Source: Strongyloides papillosus
Lineage: Eukaryota; Nematoda; Chromadorea; Rhabditida; Strongyloididae
DNA length: 64,000 nt
NCBI GenBank assembly: GCA_005656395.1
Contig: SRSI01000079.1
Coordinates: 124,001 to 188,000 of the forward strand
Direction: 5' to 3'
Shown here: piece by piece, positions 45,302 through 56,343 of the stretch
Layout of the letters: each line of letters starts with the position of its first letter
Numbering within the stretch: position 1 is the first letter of the stretch
Position numbers and translations under genes: made by a program
The notes under the pieces: generated by a model
Told to the model about the DNA's origin: nothing
Seen by the model: the letters and a program-made list of their open reading frames with translations, nothing else
The model's database searches: none

Positions 45302-47989
45302 CGTAGATTCCGTAAGATATGTACTGTAGTGTAAAATATTTAAATATAAATGTAAGAAGGCGTTGACGATATGTATAATAATAAATAATAATTGATAAGA
45401 CGAAAGAGATAAAAAAGTAAGAACGTGATGTACATGTTATAAAAAAATTTTATTGCACCTGATAACCTTTAATGTTAGTTAAAATTTCTTAGAAATTACA
45501 TTATCAAGAAATGTAATCTAGACTAAATATTCTTTGTTTGTAAAAAATTATTTAAATATAAACAAATGTGGTTTTAAAGAATTATAAGGAAAAAAGATAT
45601 TTTATTATTGATAAGAAGCGATAAATTAGTTTTTTAAACGTATCATAAACAGATTTATTTTAAATTAGCAATCACTAATAAATATCATTCCCAATTTTTT
45701 ATGTGGAAAAATCTTTTCAAGAGAGATGGGAGTTTAGATGTTTCCACGAATATAAGAGTTTCGAATCTTTAGTTAAATAATTTTATTAATTTGTTTATAA
45801 TAATGATAAATACTGATTATTCCAGTACTTAAATATATTCGGTGGTTTTTATTTGAAGTAATATAATTACCAGACTATATAAATAAAAATTAAAAGTGCA
45901 CGTATAAATTTTAAGGTAAATGTGATAAACTTTACTACAATTCTTATTCCTTTATCTTTATTAAATAATATTGATATACTAATAATGTTATATTTAGAAG
46001 CATTTGGTAACAGATATAAAATTGTCGGTAAATGATTTTTATTACTTTAGTATATTTAAATGTTCATTATAATTAGTGAAGAGAAATTTAAATAATTAAA
46101 TCCAATAAAAACAAATAAAAGGAACATTAAACATAATCAAAGCATTCTAGGAAATATATATAATTTAGGATGTTAGATAAGTAATATATATAATCTAAAG
46201 TCAATATTATTAATTGATACATTATTTTGTCATGAACTTGACATTTTAAGGAATTAAACAAAAATGTGTCAACGAAATGAAATATTAGGAAAACAAAATT
46301 GCATTTTATTATCTAATATACATTGTTCTTTAAATCGCGAAATTATTTTATGGAGATTAATGGGTAGTTTAAAGAGAAATACCTATAATTGTTTGGGTTG
46401 TAAAACTTTTGATATACATAATAAACTGATTAAAGATTGATTTCAATTAGATAATTGTTGTTTTAAATAGCCTTTGACTGGTGAAAGTTTGTTTATGAAA
46501 TTATTTAAACTTCTATAGATCTGATCTAACATTAAAGATTAGTTTCTTTGGGAATTGTAAACATCCTATCTTAAAAAATAGTTATTCAATGTTTTCTAGT
46601 CATATTTTAAGACGTTTTTTCATAACTAATTAGTAGTTTGTAATGTACGAAGGTCAGAAAGTGTTTTTTTGACACAATTTTACATTACCAAAAAATGAAT
46701 CATATTATTTATTCATTGATAAGGGGAAGTAAGTACAACTAAAATTTTAGAAATACGCCAAAGATTATCGGAATAATAAATTAAATAACCTAATATTTTT
46801 TAAAAATAATTTTTGTTGATTATATAGAATTGATGAAGTACATTCTTTCTTTTTTTAACTTCATTTTTAAAAAAAATCCCCACATAATTCAAATTCCTTA
46901 AAATCTTTGTTGATAAATATAAAAAATTTAAAAATTAATCATATTAAAAATTACTGATCAATTATCTTTAATAAAAAAACAAAAGTACGAAAAATAAGTA
47001 CAATTAAAAAACATAATTGAATATACCATTCTAAAAATAACCACGACTATTTCATTTTTTATAATTTGTGTGTATTTTGTTTGATTAAAAAGTCTAATAA
47101 TTAATGAAGTAGAAACAGGTAAAGTTATGAATTCAAATAAAAAATGTTCTATTTTTAAAATTGATTATAAGTTGTTTATTTCCATGAAATAAATTTATTT
47201 CAATCACAAGTAAGTTGCAAAATTATGTATTTTAATTAAAAAATTCTGAGAAAAATTTTCACATTTGAAATTCCCTAATATATCAATTTTCAAATGAAAA
47301 GAATTTAATTATTTACCACACTTTTCATGGAATTTTTATTTCATATTTCCTCATAATGAGTTTCATTTTGATTGTTGAATACTAAAAAGCCTTTTGAAAA
47401 TAAAAATCAAAGGTACTCCACTTCAAAAGGGAAATACCATTAAATTTACAACATATCCATTTATATTAAATCACCATTTCTTTGATAAAAAGTATACCAC
47501 TATCACTAATATCACGTTTACCAAAGGAGAATATTCTACAATATAGTAAATATTTACTAAGAATTTAAAATTACATTTTGACATTTTTCCATGACAAACT
47601 AATAATGTTTATAAACCAAACTAGAATAAATTCATATTTATTTCAAATTTGTTATCATTGTAATTACAGATGAAATAAAAAAATTTTATTACCTTTTTTA
47701 TAACCAATTGCATTTAATTTTATCTCAAAGAATTACGCCATTCGATAAGATCTTAATGTTAAGTTAGCTTAACAGATGTTGATAAGAAAAGAGAGAAATC
47801 TTTGTTGTAGTAAAATTGTAATTATTTTCATGAAAAAATGTGATTGAAAAACTAAGATAATGAATGGGAGAAGGTTATGTAAAAGTTTTTTTATTTTGAA
47901 AATTTTGAAAAAAATATTTTTTTTACATGAAATATTACTAGTAAACGAATTAATAATCATATAGTTATCATCAAAACCCCCAAAAAAGT
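45302..47989. other. Intergenic region (2.7 kb)
   Basis: AT-rich, no coding frame with a recognised motif, no RNA gene seen. The part next to 45301 should hold the CBS promoter. Confidence 0.5.
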
Positions 47990-48062
47990 AGCCCTCCAGG
48001 GGGCTCGAACCCCTGACCGTTAGATTAAAAGTCTAACGCTCTACCAACTGAGCTAGGAAGGC
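47990..48062 (-). tRNA. tRNA-Lys (TTT)
   Basis: 73 nt on the minus strand. Acceptor GCCTTCC pairs with GGAGGGC with one G-U pair. D-arm TAGCTCAGTTGGTAGAGC, anticodon stem-loop GTTAGACTTTTAATCTAAC (anticodon TTT), and T-arm AGGGGTTCGAGCCCCCT. No intron. The discriminator base is T, unusual for tRNA-Lys. Confidence 0.94.
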
Positions 48063-48260
48063 CCGGAAATTCCAAAAAAGGAGTTGCGAATGCAAAAAAA
48101 ACCAATAGTTAAAAATATGATAAAATTTAAATATTTTTAAAAAAATCATTATATAATATCATGCTGAAGATTAGTACTATCCAAATATATCAAAAAATAT
48201 TCAATTTCTAAAATTTTCTTAAATTTAGTCTGTACCAACCTAGACCACCCGCATTTTCGC

Positions 48261-48347
48261 CCAACCATAGCTCAGTTGGTAGAGCGGAGGACTGTAGATT
48301 ATGAAATAGTTATCCTTAGGTCACTGGTTCGAATCCGGTTGGTTGGA
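48261..48347 (+). tRNA. tRNA-Tyr (GTA) with 14-nt intron
   Basis: Acceptor CCAACCA pairs with TGGTTGG, with discriminator A. D-arm TAGCTCAGTTGGTAGAGC, anticodon GTA at 48294-48296, and intron ATTATGAAATAGTT at 48298-48311, one base 3' of the anticodon as in all eukaryotic tRNA-Tyr genes. T-arm ACTGGTTCGAATCCGGT. A typical pol III transcript that needs tRNA splicing. Confidence 0.95.
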
Positions 48348-48648
48348 GAACCTTTTGCTACTTCTTAACATGATGCTTCAGAAAGTCTTCAATAAATAAA
48401 TAAAATTTATTATATACATTAAATAAATAATGTAAAACCTACCTGGTGTATTACAAAGGACTTAATGTTAAGTGATTAATTTGTTTTTGAAGTATACAAA
48501 TGTTTACAACATTTTATTTTATCACCAAGACATTCTTGGGGCACTCGCTGCGCCTATCAGTAAGACCTTTCTATAACAGCGAGTATAAACAACTTCCCTT
48601 CATTTCTTGAAACGACTTTCCAGTATACTTGGTAAAGTGTTACGAATG

Positions 48649-48660
48649 TTGTACTTTCAG
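48649..48660 (+). promoter_or_regulatory. Probable spliced-leader acceptor before EMC3
   Basis: TTGTACTTTCAG ends 14 bases before the EMC3 ATG at 48675, with no upstream coding exon. Inferred as a trans-splice site. Confidence 0.5.
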
Positions 48661-48674
48661 TATCCTACTCAAGT

Positions 48675-49370
48675 ATGACGAAGTTACTACTAGATCCAGG
48701 AATCAGGACATGGGTATTTGTCCCAATTATTACTCTATCATTCTTCATTGGTATTATAAAACATTATGTCCACGTATTATTTAGTACAAAGAAACAGGCC
48801 GAACTTCGTTCAGTAAAAGACACTCACTATCTGATACGTGCCAAACTACTGAGAGAACACGGTGGCTTCTTAACAGCATCATCTTTTCAAGCAAGAAAAG
48901 AATTCTATTGTGATGATAATAGTTATTTCCAGGAACGAATGGCAATGCCTGATAAAAAAGCAGATCCTATGGATCCAACAGCTATGATGGAGATGATGAA
49001 GGGGAATGTTATTAATATGATTCCTATGATTGTTATTGGTGGGTGGGTAAATTATACTTACAGTGGTTTTGTTACTCTTAATTTACCTTTTCCATTAACT
49101 CATAAATTTAAACAAATGTTACAAAGAGGAGTTGATTTAACTGGCCTGGAAGCTTCATGGGTCTCCTCAGCCTCATGGTACTTCCTTAACGTCTTTGGTC
49201 TTAGATCAATATACACACTAGTTTTAGGAGAAAATAACGCCAACGATACAATGATGGAAAGTCAAATGGCAATGGCTGGAGCAGGTATGCCAGGACAACA
49301 AGATGCAAAAAACATCATTAAATCTGAGTGGGAGCACCTTCAAACCTGTAATTACATTTGTGCGTTATGA
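48675..49370 (+). CDS. emc-3: ER membrane protein complex subunit 3
   Basis: 231 residues, no intron. EMC3 is the YidC/Get1-related insertase core of the ER membrane complex, which inserts tail-anchored and multipass proteins. Visible features are [20 protein letters not shown] at the start (first membrane helix), the charged cytosolic coiled stretch ([20 protein letters not shown]), [14 protein letters not shown], a Met-rich loop ([13 protein letters not shown]), then [17 protein letters not shown] and [20 protein letters not shown], and [17 protein letters not shown]. The C-terminus stops at [16 protein letters not shown], about 30 residues shorter than animal EMC3, which continues with a conserved acidic tail (WALDDVEEEL). 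No downstream exon supplying it was found. Confidence 0.92.
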   Translation: MTKLLLDPGIRTWVFVPIITLSFFIGIIKHYVHVLFSTKKQAELRSVKDTHYLIRAKLLREHGGFLTASSFQARKEFYCDDNSYFQERMAMPDKKADPMDPTAMMEMMKGNVINMIPMIVIGGWVNYTYSGFVTLNLPFPLTHKFKQMLQRGVDLTGLEASWVSSASWYFLNVFGLRSIYTLVLGENNANDTMMESQMAMAGAGMPGQQDAKNIIKSEWEHLQTCNYICAL

Positions 49371-49441
49371 TTTATTTATAAATTGTATAATTTTGAATGT
49401 ATTAAAAAATGAATAATAAAAAAATATAATTATATTTATCT

Positions 49442-49675
49442 TTATAATATTGTAGTTGATAAATTGACATTCCTTTCCTTCAAAACATTTATTTTATTTT
49501 TAATAATTTTTTCTGTTCTATTCTTTTGTTGAAGTATTAGGTACTGCTCTTTTATGGTTTCTGTTATTTTTTTGATTTTTTCTTCCAACTCGTTTATTTC
49601 TTTTGTGGCGATTTTGTCTATTTCTTCCAAGCGTTTTAAAATTTTACTTAAATTCTTTTGACATTTATCATCCAT
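49442..49675 (-). CDS. Small coiled-coil protein, unknown
   Basis: 77 residues starting at ATG 49675: almost entirely heptad-like and charged (LEEIDKIATKEINELEEKIK and following), ending NLSTTIL. No signal peptide or membrane helix. It resembles short subunits of kinetochore, BLOC/BORC or dynactin-type assemblies in general character only; no family is recognised. It lies 72 bp from the convergent EMC3 stop and 157 bp downstream of the EGF-type gene on the same strand. Coding status rests on the uninterrupted heptad pattern between two real genes. Confidence 0.4.
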   Translation of the reverse strand: MDDKCQKNLSKILKRLEEIDKIATKEINELEEKIKKITETIKEQYLILQQKNRTEKIIKNKINVLKERNVNLSTTIL

Positions 49676-49832
49676 TATGGTATTTTTAGATAATTTATAA
49701 ATTAATAATACATAGCAATTAAGATATCAAGAAATTACAATATTGATAAAATTTTAATTATAATTTTTGTCGAAATTACATAAACGAATAATAACGAAAT
49801 AGAAAAACAAATATATAACATAAATTTGAATT

Positions 49833-50487
49833 TTATTTTTCATGAAGAATATTTTTCACAGCTTCGTGTGAAACCTCAAATTCTTCTCCCTCCAAAATTT
49901 TAGCATACCGTTGAACTTTCCTTTTCTTAGATTCCCTCTCACAGCAATAATAAACTAAAGCCATAGGAATGATAAACAAAAATCCAAGAGGTCCAAAATT
50001 CCTCATCTTCAGATTATGAAAAAGCAAAACATCAGCCTTAACAAATTTGGTGCAAAACTCTCCACTGTACGGTTCAGTGCAAACACACTTTTGCACAGAT
50101 TTGTCAACAGTACCATGTTTACAAATAGGTGTATCACAAAAATTTCCTTCATAATTTTCCATGCATGCTTCACATGATCCATCACTTGTGCGGTTAAAAT
50201 CCTGACAATACATTTTGTTTTGACAAAACTCCCCTGAAAATCCGGCTTTACATATACATTTTGCTCCCACTTTATGTCCATTGACGCATCTAAAATCATA
50301 ATTACTTTTAGATATAATTATTTTTATTAAAAACATACATTAAATTGAGATTTTTTGAGAGTGGTGTTCCCCTCGACACAGGATATGGAGGTTCATCTTT
50401 TATAGAAATAGCACGAATATCCCTACACTGTACAGAACTTATGGACACAAAAACAATTATTAAAACCACCAATAACAAATTTGTCAT
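49833..50487 (-). CDS. Small EGF-type single-pass membrane protein
   Basis: Two exons, 50487-50339 and 50289-49833, phase 2, 49-nt intron; 201 residues. Signal peptide MTNLLLVVLIIVFVSISSVQC. Three short EGF-like Cys clusters follow: CVNGHKVGAKCICKAGFSGEFC, then CQDFNRTSDGSCEACMENY with EGNFC, then CKHGTVDKSVQKCVC with SGEFC. A membrane helix (FGPLGFLFIIPMALVYYCC) comes next, with a basic then acidic cytosolic tail (ESKKRKVQRYAKILEGEEFE). Predicted type I topology. No named orthologue recognised. A surface or secretory-pathway adhesion/ligand role would be usual for such architecture, but this is a guess. Confidence 0.78.
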
Positions 50488-50792
50488 TTCAACTTTAATT
50501 ATAATAAAATGTATTAATAAAAAATCACACCGCAATTCTATTTACAAGTGTATAATAAATTAAATGCCTATGCAACTTTGTCGATAAAATATTACTCTTC
50601 AGTAAAACTCTTAACAACAGGTTTTATTAATTAGAATTTAATTTTCCTACCCGCCTTCTAATATATATCTTCAGGAATATAATTTACCGAATGATGTTAA
50701 TTTTATTTTTATGATTATCAAATTTGACCTCATACCATGTTGAAATTTGTGTTTGGTTGAGTTGATGTATTATCACAGATATTTTTATTAAT

Positions 50793-52269
50793 TTAAAAAG
50801 TTCTAAACCACTTTTGGTTTTTGATTTGCCCAATTATTTCATGAATTTCTCTACCCTTCGTCTCGGGGAGGTAGAGGAACAATAGAGTTAAGGAGATTGT
50901 TGATGGGATGACGTATAAAATTATAAATGTGTATGCTCCAATTGAATCGTAGAGTGGGAGGACTATGAATGATGTAATGACAACCATTATGGTGTTGAAA
51001 GCGTAGCATAGTGATTGGATGAATGATCTATACTTTTGATCAACAAGTTCACTTGATATGAACCATGAGATGGGACCAACTGCACAACCATAGGTGAATG
51101 AGTATAGGAGTAAACTTATCAGACAGATATATTTTGAGAAAGAAAATTCATTGTGTATTATAGAGAATATTGAAAAAATAACTAAAATAACTGTATTTGC
51201 AGTCGAGAAACCTAACAACATAGGTCTCCTCCCAAATTTTTCAATAACAACTGAACCACTTAATGTTCCAATAACATAACATAATGCCATTAATGTTGAT
51301 GACCACTGAGATAAATCATTTTCTAAATTTACAGATGTCAAAAATGTTGTAGACGAAAGCAAAATAGACCACAAAGCAACGGTATTTTCCAATGCAGCAC
51401 AACTTAATATCAATCCCTTTATCAAATATTTCTCTTTTATAAATTCCTTAAATAACTTAAAAAAATGTTTTGTCTCCTCATCTTCTCTCGATTCCAATTC
51501 AATTTCTTTCATGACACCTTGGTAATCAACATCTTTACCATGATAAAATTTTATTGCTTCTATTGTTTGTGTATAGTCTTTTTTGACGATAAGTAAAAAT
51601 TTTGGAGTTTCTTTCATTAACCAAATAGCGACAACTGAAATTGCACAAGGGATTATGGGGAAAAAGAGGAACCAGAATAAATGTGACCCCAAAATACTGG
51701 ACATTCCCAAAAACATCCCAATCAGGCATGAGACAGCAAAAGAAATCTCAGAAATAAAACCAGCAATTCCTCTATAATGTGTTGGAGCAGACTCCTGAAG
51801 GTACAATATCTGACATTGATAGGTAATTGCAGTAGAAATTGAAATTATAAGCCTTCCAACAATAAGCAATTCATAAAGATAACTCTTTATCGCAGCACAC
51901 CTGATACAACTTCCTAGTAACGACAAAATATTTGCACCCAAGAATGTTAATCTTCTCCCATACCTATCACAAAACAGTGGATTAATCCAAATACCAATGA
52001 AAAACCCAATAAACCAAATATTCAAAATCCAATTCCATATTGAATCATAAAAACCCTCCGTAAAAACCTTCCCTACAATAATTTCATTATACACACATCA
52101 AAAACTTTTTTACTAATATACCTCGATGTTTACAACTTTCAACAAGATATTTTTTAAATTCATCAACGGGTGTATTAGCATAGACGGTTGAGAAGCCATA
52201 CTGAAAATTACAGGCAAATGCTATACATGTGCAAATAAGAATAAATTTGATAAATGTCCAATCAACCAT
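50793..52269 (-). CDS. Major facilitator sugar transporter-like protein
   Basis: Two exons, 52269-52122 and 52072-50793, phase 1, 49-nt intron; 475 residues. Twelve hydrophobic segments. Sugar-porter motifs are present: DRYGRR after the second helix, EKFGRRP after the eighth, GPISWFISSEL in the tenth-helix region and PETKGRE at the C-terminal loop. The large loop between helices 6 and 7 is charged (ELESREDEETKHFFKLFKEF). The N-terminal start MVDWTFIKFILICTCIAFACNFQYGFS matches the first helix of GLUT-like proteins. Substrate cannot be decided: the QLS motif of helix 7 that marks glucose GLUTs is not seen (LENTVALWSILLS is there), so it may carry another solute. Confidence 0.88.
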
Positions 52270-52641
52270 TTTAAAAATATGTTTTAGATGTGTATGTATT
52301 TGGAAGTGACGATTTTATTGTGTTACTTTTTATAATATTTATAAAACTTTATTTTTACTAGTGATAAGGTTTAATTGAAGTACAAAGTACTTTTTTTTTC
52401 TAGGAATTTTCTTTTATATTTTAAGAGTTATTAGCGGATGTTTTTCTTATCAATGTGATTGTAACACATTTTTGGGTTTATTAGATACGAAGTATCATGT
52501 GTAGATCAAAGCTTCATGTAGAGTGTCTTTACACCATTCTAGATCTCGTTAAGAATATCTGTACTTTAAATTTAAAATACATATAAAAAAATTTAAGAAA
52601 AGCATCTTTTGTGATTGAGTTTTTTGGTAAAAAATAAAAGT

Positions 52642-53711
52642 ATGGATAAGGATTTAGAAGATGGCCTCTTGGAGAGAATTTTCATGTTCCATGCAATTGA
52701 AAACAATGCTCGCCTCGATGGGAGAAGGTAAATTTAATTTGTTTGTTTATTTTTAACTATTTGTTATGTTTATTTTAGTAATGAATGTTACCGACCACCT
52801 GAAATATTTTTAGGAATTAATGAAAATTGTTCAGGATCAGCGAGGTGTACAATGGGTGGATCGGATGTTATGGTTGTTATTAAACCTGATATTTATAAGA
52901 TAACGAAAGAACCTACTTGGGAAGATTTTATCAAATTTTATGTGACATGCTCTCCTGTTGCTCATCCCAAATATGATGATGGTAAATTTGTTATAATATT
53001 TAATTAATTAATATATATTTTTTAGTTGGTGATGATAATGATATTGATGGAGAGGAGGTATCAGCTACTGAGGAAAGTATAATGGCAAATGCATTAATGG
53101 CCATGTTTTCATCAATCAAAGATGAGATAGATTTTACAAATTTTAGAATCTCCAAAAAACATATATGGACATTTATTGTTGATGTTGTTGTCCATGCAGA
53201 CAATGGAGCAGTTTTTGACTGTATGGCGATTGCTGTAAGAGCTGCTTTTGCTGATGTTCAGGTACCTTCTGTGATTTCTACTATGATTGATTACGGTGAA
53301 GTTGGTTTGGAGATTGATAGTAATGTAACTTTCTGGGGATGTAAGTGGGATCTCTGGCCTTTAATTTGTACAACTAATAAATTAGGATTTGAGAATCTCG
53401 TTAACTGTAATAGGTACGAAGATAAGTATGTCAAAAGTTTGTTAATGATTGGATTGAAACACGATGAGATAAAGGATGATGAAATGATAGATTATGAAGA
53501 AATAAACTACGACATCTCAAAACACATATTCTATGCAAAACTAAGAAAAGAAGGAGGACTACAAATATTGAGTATCGACGACATGACAGATATAGGAGTC
53601 AAAGTCGTCTTAAAAATGTTTTCAGAGGTTGACAGGCTAATAAGAGACTGTTTACGGAGAAAGGCTAAAGAAACAAATGTTGTGTCTAATCGTGGTATTA
53701 CATATGTATAA
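52642..53711 (+). CDS. exos-7: RNA exosome subunit EXOSC7/RRP42 (RNase PH-like)
   Basis: Three exons, 52642-52727, 52779-52981 and 53026-53711, introns of 51 and 44 nt; 324 residues. One of six RNase PH-fold proteins forming the catalytically inert exosome ring for 3'-5' RNA processing and decay in nucleus and cytosol. Family features in order: ENNARLDGRSNECYRPPEIF, CSGSARCTMGGSDVMVVIK, the SPVAHP block, an acidic insert, ISKKHIWTFIVDVVVHADNG, then AVFDCMAIAVRAAFADVQVP (family FDAxSIAVKAAL..xP), and IGVKVVLKMFSEVDRLI near the end. The start is the first ATG, with GLLERIFMFHAI as in RRP42. The stop is 153 bp before the XPG gene on the same strand. Confidence 0.88.
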
Positions 53712-53800
53712 TGTAATTTTATTTTTCTTATCTTCCATAAAATTATTTTTTTACACAGTCTATTAATGTATCTAACGCTAAGGTACTTTTTCCCAAATAT

Positions 53801-53813
53801 TGTTACATTTTAG
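53801..53813 (+). promoter_or_regulatory. Probable spliced-leader acceptor between EXOSC7 and XPG
   Basis: TGTTACATTTTAG ends 101 bases after the EXOSC7 stop and 52 bases before the XPG ATG. This spacing is typical of nematode operon junctions, where a downstream cistron receives a spliced leader. Inference from position. Confidence 0.45.
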
Positions 53814-53864
53814 CACTGATTCATACTTTAAATAAATTTTTTTTTCTACAAATATTTTCTTCTT

Positions 53865-55829
53865 ATGGGTGTACCTGGTTTGTGGAGTATTCTTGATGAA
53901 TGTGGTACGAAAGTTGAGTTAGAATCTCTTGAGGGTTTAAGATTGGCAATAGGTGTGTTATTTTAAAATGTAATTGTAAATTAAATATTTAAGATGCTTC
54001 TATATGGATATACCAATCTGAAGAAACAGTAAAGTACCAGAACTCTGGTACTGGAAGTCATTTAATTTTGTTGATAAAAAGAATAGCAAAATTATTGTTT
54101 TATAAAATCCGTCCTGTATTTGTATTTGACGGCCCAAACATTCCTGATGTTAAAAAGAGAACTTTGGTATGTTTGAATTAAAAAACTTCTTTTTCATTTT
54201 TTTTATAGAGTAACAGGAAATTACAACAATTCATTAGTGAAGATAGAAAAAAAGTAAAAATATTCCGAGACTTTCTAACCAAGAAAAAATTACCTGCCAC
54301 AAGTAAAGGAAAACTGAACGACATCTTTGAACTTTCATCTTCATCCCAATTATCGGAAGGAACTGCCAGTTCAACTAAAAAGCGCAAAGATGACATCACC
54401 AAAAAAGACGAAATACTGGAACTAATTAACAAAAGAGACGAATACCGAAGGAAACGTCTCCCAACAAGTGAACTGGAAAAAAACGCCGTAGAATTTTCAG
54501 AAGGCCAATTATCGAGACTACTAAAAAGACGTAAATATGCAAAAAAGATAGAAAATCTCATTGATAACAAAAGCAAAGATGTGTTTGGTAAGAATGACAT
54601 TTCTAAAAATTACGACATGGTAATTGATCCTGTTTTTGGTTTGCATACCATATCAAAACAAAATAAATTGGAAGAGGAGATTGAAATGAGAACAGATAAA
54701 CCTAATTTCTCGATTAGTGAATTGCAGAATTTTAAAGGAACGAATTTTGTGAGGAAGGATGATGTGAAGAGTGGTAGTCAGAAGATTGGGCATCAGGATG
54801 AGGATTCTGCAGAGGAGTCTGATGAGAGTGAGTGGGAGGATGTATTGGAGGATGAGGATGTGGGTGATTTTGAAGAAAATGAGGAATCAAATGACTTTTC
54901 AAATGATTTTTATGATAGTTTTAATAATGAAGATTCTGTAGATATGATTCCCCCTTCAGCTACATTGGTTGATGATAATGCATTAATAAATGAGAAGTAT
55001 GGTGAATGGCAAAAAGTTCTCGATGCCCTTGGTCTCCCTTACATAACAGCATATGGAGAGGCTGAAGCAGAGTGTGTTAATCTAGAGAAAGCAAAACTGG
55101 TAGATGGAATTGTCACAGACGATTCAGATGTATTTTTATTCGGTTGTAAAAAAGTTTACAAAAACATGTTTAGTCATTCAAGAGAATTGAAGTGTTTTAA
55201 GACATCCCTCATCCATGAAAAACTAAAATACAATCGCTTTGCATTCATCTCCATGGCCTTATTCTCCGGAGGAGATTACACTGAAGGCTTCTACGATATC
55301 GGTATTAAAAGTGCAGAAAAGATAATCAATGAATTTTGCGAGCAAAAGGAAGTCAGTGAATTAGAATCAAATCACGATATCATCGATATATGTAGTAGAT
55401 TTAAAAAATTTATAAGAGAAAACGGAACAAGGCCAGTGGTATCCCAGAGAAGGATGACTATCATAAACAACTTCTATAAACAGAAAGAAGAAAACTTGAA
55501 ATTGTTGTTAAGCGTAAGTTTTATTGGATGATCAATTTATTTTTTTTCCAGTTCCCACCGATTGACGCAATTAATGAGTATTGCAATCCGAGATGCCTGC
55601 GTTCACTTCCTGAAAAATTTACCTGGAGTAGGATTAATTATGTGTCCTTGCAGACATTGTTTTTGTCTAAAGTTAATTGGACAATTGAGGAGTTTCACAA
55701 AGTAAGATTGGTTTTTTTTTTATTTAATAATTTGTTTTTTAGAACACCTTCAATTCCTTCTCAAAATGGGATGATTTGATGTCTTCGGATGTCAGGCAAT
55801 TTCAACCAAAAATATCATTCTTTTTATAA
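53865..55829 (+). CDS. xpg-1: XPG/ERCC5-type (Rad2) structure-specific endonuclease
   Basis: Five exons: 53865-53952, 53994-54166, 54209-55513, 55552-55701 and 55743-55829, with introns of 38-42 nt; 600 residues. XPG makes the 3' incision in nucleotide excision repair. The N-nuclease region begins MGVPGLWSILDECG and has DASIWIYQSEE and PVFVFDGPNIPDVKKRT. A charged spacer of about 260 residues holds an acidic block (EESDESEWEDVLEDEDVGDF). The I-nuclease region has YGEAEAECVNLEKAKLVDGI, then VTDDSDVFLFG. The helix-hairpin-helix has FSGGDYTEGFYDIGIKSAEK. All metal-binding acids expected in these blocks are present. The spacer is much shorter than in human XPG (1186 residues in total), and the usual C-terminal extension is nearly absent. 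Confidence 0.9.
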
Positions 55830-56343
55830 TATTTTATTTATTTTTTAAATGAACACTCCTTTACATTTATAACTGAGATATAATATTTAATTATATAATC
55901 TACTGTTTTCTTTACACGTGTATTCAATACTCTCATATATCTTATTATATACCGTCCCATATTTATAATAAAATTGATCGAGAAGTTACAAAACAAATCC
56001 TTTATAGTATATACACACTGTACTTCTCACTGGTTGTTGCGCTATGTTGTAATTTAACTTTTATAAATATTTTCTTTATCTGACAGTCATATCACGAAAA
56101 TATAAGGATTCTTTCTTTGTTTATAATATTGAGGAGGTTGCTACTTTAAGATAATATATCACCAATATAATATGCTATGATATATAATTGTCTAATTTAT
56201 TATTAATTATTATTTTTAATTTCATTTATTTGATTTTATATTATGATTATTATTGTTAATATAAACATATAAATAGAGTAGATTATTATTTTGATATTTT
56301 ATATATATTTGTTTGCATAACTATTTTAAATATAACCTTTCAG
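55830..56343. other. Spacer between XPG and QSOX
   Basis: AT-rich, no gene. CCTTTCAG at 56336-56343 directly precedes the QSOX ATG and is probably a spliced-leader acceptor. Confidence 0.55.

Noticed and set aside
49440..49460. Possible downstream exon of EMC3 after the TTGTAG at about 49449-49454
   Set aside because: The following sequence does not encode the conserved EMC3 tail and is occupied by the antisense small coiled-coil gene.
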